From positions 13,721 through 77,720 of the forward strand of contig JBBDQN010000054.1 in assembly GCA_040905905.1 (NCBI GenBank): a DNA stretch of 64,000 nucleotides. The letters run 5' to 3'. A program made the position numbers and the translations under genes. This DNA comes from JAICND01 sp040905905. GTDB lineage: Bacteria > Actinomycetota > Acidimicrobiia > Spongiisociales > ZC4RG35. Of the stretch, positions 17,086 through 28,121 are shown in pieces. The notes under the pieces were generated by a model. That model had not been told where the DNA came from and did no database searches. It saw nothing but the letters and a program-made list of their open reading frames with translations. Within the stretch, counting starts at the first letter, position 1. Each line of letters begins with the position of its first letter.

Positions 17086-18096
17086 TCAGGTAACGCCGAT
17101 CGCGGCCAGACCCAGCGCAACCTCGTCATAATCGACCAGGTCGATCACGGGCTCGCCGACTCCCTTCAACAGCACCATTCGCAATCCCGCCGCAGTCCGC
17201 TTCTTGTCTTGGCCGATCCGACCCATGACTTCATCGAGGGACAGGTCGGGTGCCGACACCGGAAGACCCACCGATTGGATGAGATCAGTTAGCCACAGGT
17301 TGGAGAACTCATACCGGTTGGCGGAGATGGCACCGGCTGCCACCATCCCCACCCCCACGGACATCCCGTGTGGCATTCCCGAGGTGACTTCGATGGCGTG
17401 GCCGATCGTGTGTCCAAAGTTGAGGATTGACCGGCGATCTCTCTCTCGAAAGTCCTCGCTGACCACCGCCGCCTTGAATTGAACCGCCCGGGCCACGATC
17501 TCAAAGAGCGGCGGGTTGGCGCCATGGCGGACGAACAACCCGATCAGGTCCGGGTCACCGATCAGCCCGACCTTGAGAATCTCGGCGACGCCCGCCAGCC
17601 ACAACTCGCGCGGTAGTTCGGAAAGTTGGTCGATGTCGATCACAATCCGGGTCGGGTGATGAAAGGCTCCGACCATGTTCTTTCCACCGATGTTGATCCC
17701 GGTCTTGCCTCCCACTGCGGCATCGACGGCTCCCAACAGCGTGGTCGGGACCTGGACCACCTCCACGCCCCGCAGCCAGGTGGCGGCCACGAACCCGGCT
17801 ACGTCGGTGACAGTCCCACCACCCACTCCCACGACGGTGTCGTGTCGTCCCAGGGCCTGTTTGGAGAGCCATTCGTAGACCTTGCCAACGGTCTCCCAGG
17901 TTTTGGCCTCCTCGCCGTCCGGCAACTCGTAAATTGGCGCTCCCAGCACCAAAGCCACCCGGGCTGCAACTTCTGACGCGCCGGGTTGGGTGAGGATGAC
18001 CGCCTTCTCCCGGCCGGCCCGGCGCGGAAGCAGTGGATCGGGATGACCAAACCCGATCAGGACCTCGGAGTCCTCGCCGATGGTTATGCGTTCCAA
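17086..18096 (-). CDS. aroB: 3-dehydroquinate synthase
   Basis: This NAD- and metal-dependent enzyme converts DAHP to 3-dehydroquinate in the shikimate pathway. Motifs include VGVGGGTVTDVAGFVAATWLRG, the substrate loop GGKTGIN and the metal-binding NFGHTIGHAIE. I start at the TTG at 18096 (MERITIGEDSEV, 336 residues), with AGGTGG 9 bases upstream. A longer in-frame reading to 18162 overlaps aroK by 79 bases and adds Arg- and Cys-rich residues unlike the family. Confidence 0.94.
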   Translation of the reverse strand: MERITIGEDSEVLIGFGHPDPLLPRRAGREKAVILTQPGASEVAARVALVLGAPIYELPDGEEAKTWETVGKVYEWLSKQALGRHDTVVGVGGGTVTDVAGFVAATWLRGVEVVQVPTTLLGAVDAAVGGKTGINIGGKNMVGAFHHPTRIVIDIDQLSELPRELWLAGVAEILKVGLIGDPDLIGLFVRHGANPPLFEIVARAVQFKAAVVSEDFRERDRRSILNFGHTIGHAIEVTSGMPHGMSVGVGMVAAGAISANRYEFSNLWLTDLIQSVGLPVSAPDLSLDEVMGRIGQDKKRTAAGLRMVLLKGVGEPVIDLVDYDEVALGLAAIGVT

Positions 18097-18593
18097 AAGA
18101 CTTCCACCTCGTGAACAACCTCGGCGAGGGAGCGATCGTCGGTCACAACCCGATGATGGCAAGCCGCGGCATAATCGGGGCCGCGGTCCGCAGCCAGCTC
18201 GGCCAGCCGTTCCACCCGATTGGCGGAGTCCAGCAATGGCCTACCACGACCGAATCCGATCCGGGCAGCCAGGGTGACTGGCTCGGCGTCGAGCCACACC
18301 ACAACGCCACTGGAGCGCATCATCTCGACGCTCGGTTCATGCAGCACCACTCCCCCGCCGGTGGCCACTATTGCCAAATCGCGCAGGGCGATCTCAGCTA
18401 CCGCCGCTGCCTCTCGAAGGCGGAAGCTTTCCTCTCCCTCTTCCTCCCAAATTTCGGGGATGGTGCGGCCGGTCTGCTCCTCGACCATCAAATCGGTGTC
18501 GACAAACTCCACTCCCAGTCGGCTCGACAACAGCTTTCCCACCGTCGATTTGCCGGATCCCATCATCCCGATCAGCCAGAGGGGCACGATCAA
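18084..18593 (-). CDS. aroK: Shikimate kinase
   Basis: This phosphorylates shikimate with ATP. The 169-residue P-loop kinase shows GMMGSGKST (9-17), the shikimate-binding DTD (residues 32-34) and GGG (79-81), and the lid RGRPLLD. The start is a TTG at 18593 overlapping the aroC stop (TTGA), and its end overlaps aroB by 13 bases. Confidence 0.95.
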   Translation of the reverse strand: MIVPLWLIGMMGSGKSTVGKLLSSRLGVEFVDTDLMVEEQTGRTIPEIWEEEGEESFRLREAAAVAEIALRDLAIVATGGGVVLHEPSVEMMRSSGVVVWLDAEPVTLAARIGFGRGRPLLDSANRVERLAELAADRGPDYAAACHHRVVTDDRSLAEVVHEVEVFWNA

Positions 18594-19744
18594 AACCGGT
18601 CCAGCCGCTCCCGGTAACGCTCCACCGCCGCGATCAGGTCGTCGACGGTGTCTCCCCCGAACTGCCGCTGGATCTCCTGGGCGAGTACTACCGCCACCAT
18701 TTGCTCTGCGACCACACCGGCAGCGGGGACCGCGCAGGTGTCGGACCGCTCGTAAAAGGCGGGGACAGCCTCTTTCGACTCGACGTCGACGGTCTGGAGA
18801 CCTTTGAGGACCGTGGAGATCGGTTTCATCGCGGCCCGTACCCGCAAGGGCCCTCCGATCGTCATGCCGCCTTCCGTTCCACCCGCTCGATTGGTATTCC
18901 GGTAGAAGGCGTCGTCGTAGAAGATCTCGTCATGGGCTACCGATCCCGGCCGCCCCGCGGAAGTAAACCCGTCTCCCACTTCCACGCCCTTGATGGCATG
19001 GATCGACATCAGGGCCGCGGCCAGGCGGGCATCGAGACGGCGGTCCCAGTGGACGTGGCTTCCGACACCGGCCGGCAACCCGTACGCGAGAACCTCTACG
19101 ACCCCGCCGATCGTGTCACGCGCTCCCTTGGCGCCCTCGATTGCTTTCACCATCGACGTCGCGGCCACTGGATCAAAACAACGAACGGGTGAAGCGTCGA
19201 CCATCTCGAGATCACCCGGCGTGGGAGGGGTTAAGGACTCGGACCAGACATCGCCGATGGCGACCACATGGGAAATGACCGAAACTCCCACGACTTCGAG
19301 AAGCTGTTTAGCGAGATATCCGACGACGGTGCGAGCGGCGGTTTCACGAGCCGACGCCCGTTCGAGGATGTCACGGGCGTCTTTGGTGTTGTACTTGAGC
19401 ATTCCCGCCAGGTCGGCGTGGCCTGGCCGGGGTTTGGTCAAGGGGCTGCGCGCGGCCGAATCCACTGGTTCGGGGCTCATTTCTTGTTGCCATCGGGGCC
19501 ATTCCGTGTTTCGCACGATCACGGCCACGGGCGACCCCAGGGTGAAGCCATGACGGACGCCTGCCAGGATCTCCAGTTCGTCCAGCTCGATCCGCATCCG
19601 TGCTCCTCGCCCTAACCCGAGTCGGCGACGGGCAAGTTCGTGGGCGATGCCCTTCGCCTCGACCTGGAGCCCCGAAGGAAGCCCTTCGACAATGGCCACC
19701 AACCCAGGGCCATGGGACTCGCCGGCGGTGAGGAATCGCAGCAT
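18590..19744 (-). CDS. aroC: Chorismate synthase
   Basis: This FMN-dependent enzyme makes chorismate from EPSP. The N-terminal GESHGPGLVAIVEGLPSG, the central ERASARETAARTV and the C-terminal ESKEAVPAFYERSDTCAVPAAG are the three family signatures. 384 residues, ATG start. It is the first of the aroC-aroK-aroB set that leads into efp. Confidence 0.97.
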   Translation of the reverse strand: MLRFLTAGESHGPGLVAIVEGLPSGLQVEAKGIAHELARRRLGLGRGARMRIELDELEILAGVRHGFTLGSPVAVIVRNTEWPRWQQEMSPEPVDSAARSPLTKPRPGHADLAGMLKYNTKDARDILERASARETAARTVVGYLAKQLLEVVGVSVISHVVAIGDVWSESLTPPTPGDLEMVDASPVRCFDPVAATSMVKAIEGAKGARDTIGGVVEVLAYGLPAGVGSHVHWDRRLDARLAAALMSIHAIKGVEVGDGFTSAGRPGSVAHDEIFYDDAFYRNTNRAGGTEGGMTIGGPLRVRAAMKPISTVLKGLQTVDVESKEAVPAFYERSDTCAVPAAGVVAEQMVAVVLAQEIQRQFGGDTVDDLIAAVERYRERLDRF

Positions 19745-19782
19745 GGGCTCGGAATGGTAGGCAGCGGCCTGTGGAGGTCTGC

Positions 19783-20481
19783 CTACAAACGGCCGACCAG
19801 GGCCAGCGCCACCCAGGTCCCAACGATGAGTGGCGGGCCGTATGGCAAAAGAGTTGTCCGGCTCTTACCCCGCATCAAGAGAACGATCGCGGGGACCCCG
19901 CCCGCGAGAGCGGTAACGAAAAGTCCCCACACCAGCACCCGCCAGGAATGGAACCCGAGGAACAGCCCGAGGAGGGCCGCCAAACGGACGTCGCCAAATC
20001 CGAACCCCTTCCCCCGGGCAGCCAGCCAGACCAGTAGAAATAGCCCCCAATACGCCACACCGGCCACAAGTCCCCTGATGAGATCACTCCATCGCCCGCT
20101 GGCGAGAGCCCCGGCGGTCAGCAGCACCAGGCAGGCAAACCCCCCCGGGTAGAGGATTCGATTGGGTATTCGCAGGTGGTCGAGATCGCTGACGATGAGA
20201 ATCGTGGTAACCGCCACCAGAGCCATGTGGGCGGCAAGGACCGGAGTCCAGCCAATGGCAGCAGCGACAAATCCGGCCCCGAAGGCGGCGGTCAGACCGG
20301 TGGCCAACTCGCGCCACCGGCTCCGTCCGCAGCTACATCTGATGGTCCAGCCGGTGCCAGGGCAGCGGGGACACGGAGACTCGAAAGGGCGTAGAGGAAG
20401 GTCGGTGCCCGATTGCACACCAAGGGCATGAAGGAGAGGACCGGCCAGCAAACCGGCCAGGGCCATGGTCAGGGCCGTCAC
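19783..20481 (-). CDS. Prepilin peptidase, A24 family
   Basis: This aspartyl protease of the membrane cleaves type IV prepilin leader peptides. The two catalytic aspartates are visible in SDLDHLRIPNRILYP (D101) and GFGDVRLA (D164), the classic arrangement before IPN and in GxGD. A cytoplasmic four-cysteine motif occurs at residues 37, 40, 49 and 51. About six to seven membrane segments fill the rest of the 232 residues. No prepilin, PilB, PilC or Flp genes are nearby, so the substrates lie elsewhere. It follows the DUF4388 gene by 31 bases on the same strand. Confidence 0.85.
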   Translation of the reverse strand: MTALTMALAGLLAGPLLHALGVQSGTDLPLRPFESPCPRCPGTGWTIRCSCGRSRWRELATGLTAAFGAGFVAAAIGWTPVLAAHMALVAVTTILIVSDLDHLRIPNRILYPGGFACLVLLTAGALASGRWSDLIRGLVAGVAYWGLFLLVWLAARGKGFGFGDVRLAALLGLFLGFHSWRVLVWGLFVTALAGGVPAIVLLMRGKSRTTLLPYGPPLIVGTWVALALVGRL

Positions 20482-20512
20482 GCGGCGACGTTAGAAGGTT
20501 GCCGGCCCAGTA

Positions 20513-21637
20513 TCAGACGTCGTCGAGACCGACCGAGCTCATCCGCCGTCGTTTTAGGAACCCATGGCCCAGCGGGCTGGGCTCATCCTTTGGCTCCGTT
20601 GGTTCGGCGCTCTGGCCTTCGGGGTCCTCCCCGAGTTGGGAGAACACCCGGTCAAGGAACGACTCCGAGAGGCCGGTCGGTTGGTCGGGCTCGTTGGTCT
20701 CTGGCTCCGTCGCCTCGGGCTCGGCTTGGGCCGAAGCGGCAACCGGCTCTTCCCACCAGCTGCGGTCATGGGCGGGGATCGTTGAGCTGGGCTCCAGCTC
20801 CACCGTCGGGGCATCAGGGCTCCAGCTGGACTGGACGCTCCCGACGGCGGCTTCGTATTGGGCGGGTCCTGCGATGGATACGGGGGCAAGGTCGACTGGT
20901 TCGCCTGTCTGGGCCGGTCCGGGTGGTGAAGGGGGTTCGGGTGCTTCGGCTACCTCGGCTCTGAGCGGTTCGACCAGGCCTGCCCGCATCAGGCCGGCCA
21001 GATCCTTGGCGACACGGAAGCGAGAGATTCCCAGACGCTCTGACAAACCCCGAACGGTCGAGGTGCCACCGAAACCGGCAATGAGCCGCCAGGTGTTGGG
21101 TGCCAGCGTGACCGGCTCCCCGTTGGGGGCTTCCGTGTTGATGCAAAGCTCGACATCGATGTGAGGTATCACTATCTCGATGTCGGCCCAATCGGCGGAG
21201 CGGCGGTCAGCCTCGGCGACACACAACTCGACATCGAAACTCTGCTCCATGCGATAGCGCGGGTTGACGTCGAGGTTGAAGACGAACTGTCCCCGTCCGG
21301 GTTTGCGAATCCGGAAAAGGCTCTCGACCACCTCTTCTCGGACAAGGTCGGTGAAGTGGTGAGTGCCGGTGCCCGGGGTCAATACTTCTGTCAGGGAGCG
21401 GCCAGAAACCTCGGTGGCGCGCAGCCCGTCGTCCGTGACCAGACCGGACGCCGCCAACTGGCGTCGGAAGTCATCGTCAGTGGAAATGGTCGCAAACGTC
21501 AGCGATCCACTCTCCAGATAAACCCGCCCGTGTTGATCAGGGGTGTCGATTCGCAAGCAGCCTGACTTGTACGAGCGAGAGAGGAGGCGAAGAACCTCCT
21601 CTAGGGGGAAAACATCGAGATGCCCGGTCAACGACAT
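20513..21637 (-). CDS. DUF4388 (PATAN-like) domain protein
   Basis: Residues 1-120 (MSLTGHLDVFPLEEVLRLLS, then LRIDTPDQHGRVYLESGSLTFA) match the DUF4388/PATAN domain found in bacterial signalling and surface-motility regulators. Residues about 175-235 look like a winged-helix segment (NTWRLIAGFGGTSTVRGLSERL). The C-terminal third (about 240-374) is Pro-, Glu- and Ser-rich and probably disordered, ending in an Arg-rich tail. No membrane segment. Its partner downstream is a prepilin peptidase, which hints at pilus control, but that is inference. ATG start with AGAGG 7 bases upstream. Confidence 0.78.
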   Translation of the reverse strand: MSLTGHLDVFPLEEVLRLLSRSYKSGCLRIDTPDQHGRVYLESGSLTFATISTDDDFRRQLAASGLVTDDGLRATEVSGRSLTEVLTPGTGTHHFTDLVREEVVESLFRIRKPGRGQFVFNLDVNPRYRMEQSFDVELCVAEADRRSADWADIEIVIPHIDVELCINTEAPNGEPVTLAPNTWRLIAGFGGTSTVRGLSERLGISRFRVAKDLAGLMRAGLVEPLRAEVAEAPEPPSPPGPAQTGEPVDLAPVSIAGPAQYEAAVGSVQSSWSPDAPTVELEPSSTIPAHDRSWWEEPVAASAQAEPEATEPETNEPDQPTGLSESFLDRVFSQLGEDPEGQSAEPTEPKDEPSPLGHGFLKRRRMSSVGLDDV

Positions 21638-21690
21638 TAGGAGTCCTCTATAGCGTGCAATCGTGGATTCGGCGTTATACGAGCTTTGCT

Positions 21691-22473
21691 TTAGGGGTTT
21701 TCCAGCACCTTACGCATCGCCGCCATGGGTGCGGTCTGTCCCGTCCAAGCCGAAAACGAGCGGGCGGCCTGCGCTAGCAACAAATCGACCCCCCTGACAG
21801 CCGGAAAACCTCGCTTTTCCAGTTCCTGGACTGCCGGTGTCGGGTCCGGGCCGTAGGCCATATCGAGGATCCCGCGGCTCAGGGCTAATACCCGGTTAGG
21901 CAACATTTCACCTTGTCTTCCCAGCGGGGTGCAGTTGACAACCACCCCACCGGCCAGGGGCACCTCCCAGTGGATCTCGCCGAGGTCGAGACCCAGGCGC
22001 CGGCCCAGAGCGACCCCTCTCCCGGGGCGCCTCGCGGTCAAGTAAAGGGGATGATTGGCCAGGGCGACACAGGCGGCAGCAGCAGCACCCCCGGCCCCCA
22101 GTATCAGCACCGGTCCGGTTGTCGGCAATGCGGCCCAAACATCGCGGATTCCCCCGATGTCGGTTGAGATCCCCAACACTCCGCCCTCGGTTTTGAGGAC
22201 CGTGTTCACCGATCCGGCCCGTTCTGCTTCGGGATCGAGACGGTCACACAGTGCCGTGGCCAGCGCCTTGTGGGGCATCGTCACGTTGAAGCCGGAGAGC
22301 TTGCCCGCCCGAAGTTCGGCGAACGCATCACGCACTCCGTCCTCGTCGACGCGGCGGGCGACATACGTGCCCGCCAATCCGGTGGCCTCCAGCGCGGCGG
22401 TGTGGAGCGCGGGCGAAAGCGAGTGGTCAACCGGGTCTCCCAAGAGCGCAAGTCGGAGGAACGAACCGGTCAG
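21691..22473 (-). CDS. aroE: Shikimate dehydrogenase, probable CTG start
   Basis: This reduces 3-dehydroshikimate with NADPH. The first standard start (TTG at 22443) would begin at MGDPVDHSLSP and delete the first beta strand. The in-frame CTG at 22473 yields MTGSFLRLALLGDPVDHSLSP, which matches family N-termini. It overlaps the mltG stop as CTGA and has GGAG 7 bases upstream. With that start the protein has 260 residues, catalytic K69 in NVTMPHK, D105 in STDIGG and an NADP loop GAGGAAAAA. Confidence 0.92.
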   Translation of the reverse strand: MTGSFLRLALLGDPVDHSLSPALHTAALEATGLAGTYVARRVDEDGVRDAFAELRAGKLSGFNVTMPHKALATALCDRLDPEAERAGSVNTVLKTEGGVLGISTDIGGIRDVWAALPTTGPVLILGAGGAAAAACVALANHPLYLTARRPGRGVALGRRLGLDLGEIHWEVPLAGGVVVNCTPLGRQGEMLPNRVLALSRGILDMAYGPDPTPAVQELEKRGFPAVRGVDLLLAQAARSFSAWTGQTAPMAAMRKVLENP

Positions 22474-23552
22474 GGAAGGACTCCGAGGCTTCTCGCCTGC
22501 TCAATGTTGGCCTGGTGCTCTTCAAACGTCTCGGCGAAGGCATGGCTGCCGTCCTCGCTTATCAGAACGTAGAAGAAAAAGGGCGTAGTGGATGGTGCCG
22601 CGGCCGCTTCCAGAGAAGCTCGACCAGGTGCCCCGATGGGCGTCGGGGGGAGGCCGGGGACGAGGTACAGGTTGTAAGGCGAGTCCGACTCGTTGTTGAA
22701 CAAGCTCGGGTCACGGGTGCCAAGCCCGTAGAGGACCGACGCGTCGATTTGGAGCAACATCCCCTCGAGCAGGCGGTTGCGAATCACACTCGACACCACC
22801 GGACGTTCCTCGGGGACTCTCACCTCGGCCTCGATCAGAGAGGCGATGATGATCCCCTGATAAGAGCTGTAACCGGCCTCCTGGAGCGCCGTCCAATCCA
22901 CCGAGCCGACCCGTTCCTCCATCGTGTCAGCCAGAACCTGCAGAATCTCGGTGGCCGGTGAGTCTCGCAAGAACTCATAGGTGTCGGGAAACAACAAGCC
23001 TTCCCAGTCACTGAGGGTGATGGTTCCCTCGGGCATGACCCGCAGCTCTGTGTTCACCTCACGCCCGACCAGGGCCCTCTCGAATTCCGTCCGCTCCCGC
23101 CCTGACGCCTCCACCAGCACGTCGATTATCTCGGTGACTCGCAGACCCTCGGGAATGGTGACTCTGTATGAATCCGCCACCGGGCCCAGGAGAAGCAAAG
23201 GCAGTACCTGGTCGATGGTCATGCCGGTTTCGAGTTCGTAAGTTCCGGCTCGAAGCTGGTTGGCGACACCGTCATCTCGCACCCGCAACTCGAACTGATT
23301 GACCGAGGCGATGACTCCCGCCTCGGCAAGGATATTGCCAATTTGTCGGGCGCTAGCCCCGGGGGGAACTGTCACCGTCACCGGGATCCCGGGCGCTACC
23401 GAAACCGCCGATCCGTTGTCCGGCTCGTTGCTAACCGCACCGCCCACCAATCGGGCAAATGTGGTAGCGGCCAGGACGACCAGCAGTGCCGTCGCTCCTA
23501 GGCCCAGGAGGACGCGCAGCCAGCGAGAGGAGAGGACTGGAGAAAAGTTCAT
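22470..23552 (-). CDS. mltG: Endolytic murein transglycosylase MltG (YceG-like)
   Basis: This membrane-anchored enzyme cleaves nascent peptidoglycan strands. One transmembrane helix spans about residues 12-33, followed by a LysM-like segment and the catalytic YceG domain. The active-site Glu is E241 in IIIASLIEAEVRVPEERPVV, and GLPPTPIGAPGRASLEA marks the C-terminal signature. 360 residues, with ATGA overlap with ruvX upstream and CTGA with aroE downstream. The ruvX-mltG-aroE order is conserved in actinobacteria. Confidence 0.95.
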   Translation of the reverse strand: MNFSPVLSSRWLRVLLGLGATALLVVLAATTFARLVGGAVSNEPDNGSAVSVAPGIPVTVTVPPGASARQIGNILAEAGVIASVNQFELRVRDDGVANQLRAGTYELETGMTIDQVLPLLLLGPVADSYRVTIPEGLRVTEIIDVLVEASGRERTEFERALVGREVNTELRVMPEGTITLSDWEGLLFPDTYEFLRDSPATEILQVLADTMEERVGSVDWTALQEAGYSSYQGIIIASLIEAEVRVPEERPVVSSVIRNRLLEGMLLQIDASVLYGLGTRDPSLFNNESDSPYNLYLVPGLPPTPIGAPGRASLEAAAAPSTTPFFFYVLISEDGSHAFAETFEEHQANIEQARSLGVLP

Positions 23553-23970
23553 CGGAGACGATCGAGGAACGCTTGGAGGATAACGGCCGCAGCAACCTTA
23601 TCGACAGTTTCACGCCGCCTGGAACGGCGAACGTTGGCCGCCAGCATGGCCCGTTCGGCCGTGGAGGTAGTGAATCGTTCGTCCGCAAAAGTCACCGCCA
23701 GCCCGGTGGCCCTGGCGACTTCATCGCCCAAAAGCCGGGCCTCGAATGCGGCCGGTCCCTCCTTGCCAGAGAGCCCAAGCGGCAAACCCATCACGATCTC
23801 GGCCACGTTCATTTCGACGACAATGGTGGCGATTCGGTTGACAGCATCCGCTCGGGCTACGACCTCGAGAGGCTGGGCGGTGATGCGGAGCTCGTCGGAA
23901 AGGGCGAGTCCCACCCGGTGGGTGCCGTAATCGATTCCCAGAACCCTGCCCTCAGTAGGGGCCAGGTCTG

Positions 23971-23974
<4 letters not shown>
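23549..23974 (-). CDS. ruvX: Putative pre-16S rRNA nuclease RuvX/YqgF
   Basis: This RNase H-fold nuclease is implicated in 16S rRNA 5'-end maturation. Family motifs are GIDYGTHRVGLALSD near the N-terminus, VMGLPLGLSGKEGP in the middle and FADERFTT with a final KVAAAVILQAFLD. 141 residues. The GTG at 23974 overlaps the alaS stop, GTGA. Confidence 0.94.
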
Positions 23975-26595
<2,621 letters not shown>

Positions 26596-26620
26596 GGGAT
26601 CGGCTCAGGTTACCGGTGGG

Positions 26621-26803
26621 TCAACGAGGTACCCGGTCTGACTTCGGCCGCACCAGCCGCGAAAGCAGTCCGAGTGCATCGGCGGCTGTAGCCGTAGCCG
26701 AGACCCGCAGATCGACCGCGGTGGGGCGCCGCCGCAGGGCTCGCACCGTCACCAGACCCCCAGCGAACAGTCCAGCCAGAAACCACCACAACCGATCGAA
26801 CAT
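26621..26803 (-). CDS. Small membrane protein between rarA and alaS (DUF6167-like position)
   Basis: This is a 60-residue protein, MFDRLWWFLAGLFAGG at the start, with one hydrophobic helix (about 5-20) followed by an Arg-rich basic stretch and an amphipathic C-terminal helix. The ATG at 26803 lies 10 bases after the rarA stop, and the gene ends 25 bases before alaS. A small one-helix protein in exactly this slot is common in actinobacteria (DUF6167/DUF948 family), which supports its reality. Function unknown; membrane association is inferred from the helix. Confidence 0.72.
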   Translation of the reverse strand: MFDRLWWFLAGLFAGGLVTVRALRRRPTAVDLRVSATATAADALGLLSRLVRPKSDRVPR

Positions 26804-26813
26804 GGCCCCGAGA

Positions 26814-28121
26814 CTAGAGCCGCTCCTTGCCGAGGATCCGGTCTGCTTCGGTTTGCCGCCGTGCGATGTCGATCTCGGAACCGCGATCACCGGGTCGGTA
26901 GAGGATTTGGGGGTCACTCCCCTCTGGCCAATATCGCTGCTCCACCACTCCGGAGGGGTCATCGTGGGGATACCGATAGCCTTTGGCACCCGAGGACCGC
27001 AGGCCCAGCGGCACCCCCGGCGCATCCGCCCCTGCCACCGCCTCGCGGGCGGCCCCAATGGCTCGCGCCACCGAGTTCGACTTCGACGCGGTGGACAGGT
27101 AGATGGCCGCTTGGGTCAGGTTGTAGCTGGCTTCGGGAAGGCCCACCAGGGCCAACCCGTGCGCCGCTGCCACTGCCACCACCAGCGCCTGCGGGTCGGC
27201 AAGCCCGATGTCTTCGGAAGCAAAGACCACCATCCGCCTGGCAATGAACTCGGGATCTTCGCCTGCTTCGATCATCAGGTGCAGCCAGAACAGAGCGGCA
27301 TCGGGATCCGATCCCCGCATGCTTTTGATGAAAGCCGAGATGACGTCGTAATGGGCATCACCCACGCGGTCATAGCGGATGATCCGCCTCTGCAGTGCTT
27401 CTTCAACGTCACTGCTGTCAATGACCGAGCGCTCCTTGGCTGCTGCGAGAGAAGCTGCCACATCGAGGGCGTTCAACGCGAGACGAGCATCGCCGCCCGT
27501 GCGGCTCGCCAGGTCGGTGCGAGCATCGGCGGATATGGTCAGCTCAAGGCTGCCCAAACCGCGCTCCCCATCGGACAGCGCCCGGTCGATCAACAAACCG
27601 ATATCGTCCGGTTCGAGGGGCTCCAAGCGGATCAGGCTCGAGCGGGAGATGAGCGGCGAATTCACCTCATAGAACGGGTTCTCGGTTGTTGCCCCGATGA
27701 GGATAAGGGTGCCGTCCTCCACCCCGGGGAGGAGGGCGTCTTGCTGATTCTTGGCGAAACGATGGATCTCGTCGAGAAAGAGGACGGTGCGTCGCTCGTC
27801 GGTCTCGAGCCGATGCCGCGCCCGGGCGAGAACCTCTCTGATGTCCTTGACCCCTGCCGAGGTCGCGGACAGCGTCTCAAAGGCAGCAGCGGTGTAGTCG
27901 GCAACCAAACGCGCCAAGGTGGTTTTGCCAGTCCCCGGAGGCCCGAACAGGATCATCGAAACCGGGCGACCCTTTTCGATCGTCTTTCGAAAGGCTGTCT
28001 CGGGTCCAACCAGTTTCGACTGTCCTACGACCTCGTCAAGATTGCGGGGCCGCATCCGCGTGGCCAGGGGCGCTACCGCGGCCAACGCTTGCTCTGCCCG
28101 CGATGCAAACAGATCAGTCAC
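26814..28121 (-). CDS. rarA: Replication-associated recombination protein A (RarA/MgsA)
   Basis: This AAA+ ATPase acts at stalled replication forks. Walker A is GPPGTGKTT, Walker B is LFLDEIHRF, sensor 1 is GATTENP, and the C-terminal tetramerisation domain includes AIYLSTASKSNSV and GYRYPHDDP, both family signatures. 435 residues. GTG start at 28121 overlapping the aspS stop (GTGA). Confidence 0.95.
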   Translation of the reverse strand: MTDLFASRAEQALAAVAPLATRMRPRNLDEVVGQSKLVGPETAFRKTIEKGRPVSMILFGPPGTGKTTLARLVADYTAAAFETLSATSAGVKDIREVLARARHRLETDERRTVLFLDEIHRFAKNQQDALLPGVEDGTLILIGATTENPFYEVNSPLISRSSLIRLEPLEPDDIGLLIDRALSDGERGLGSLELTISADARTDLASRTGGDARLALNALDVAASLAAAKERSVIDSSDVEEALQRRIIRYDRVGDAHYDVISAFIKSMRGSDPDAALFWLHLMIEAGEDPEFIARRMVVFASEDIGLADPQALVVAVAAAHGLALVGLPEASYNLTQAAIYLSTASKSNSVARAIGAAREAVAGADAPGVPLGLRSSGAKGYRYPHDDPSGVVEQRYWPEGSDPQILYRPGDRGSEIDIARRQTEADRILGKERL

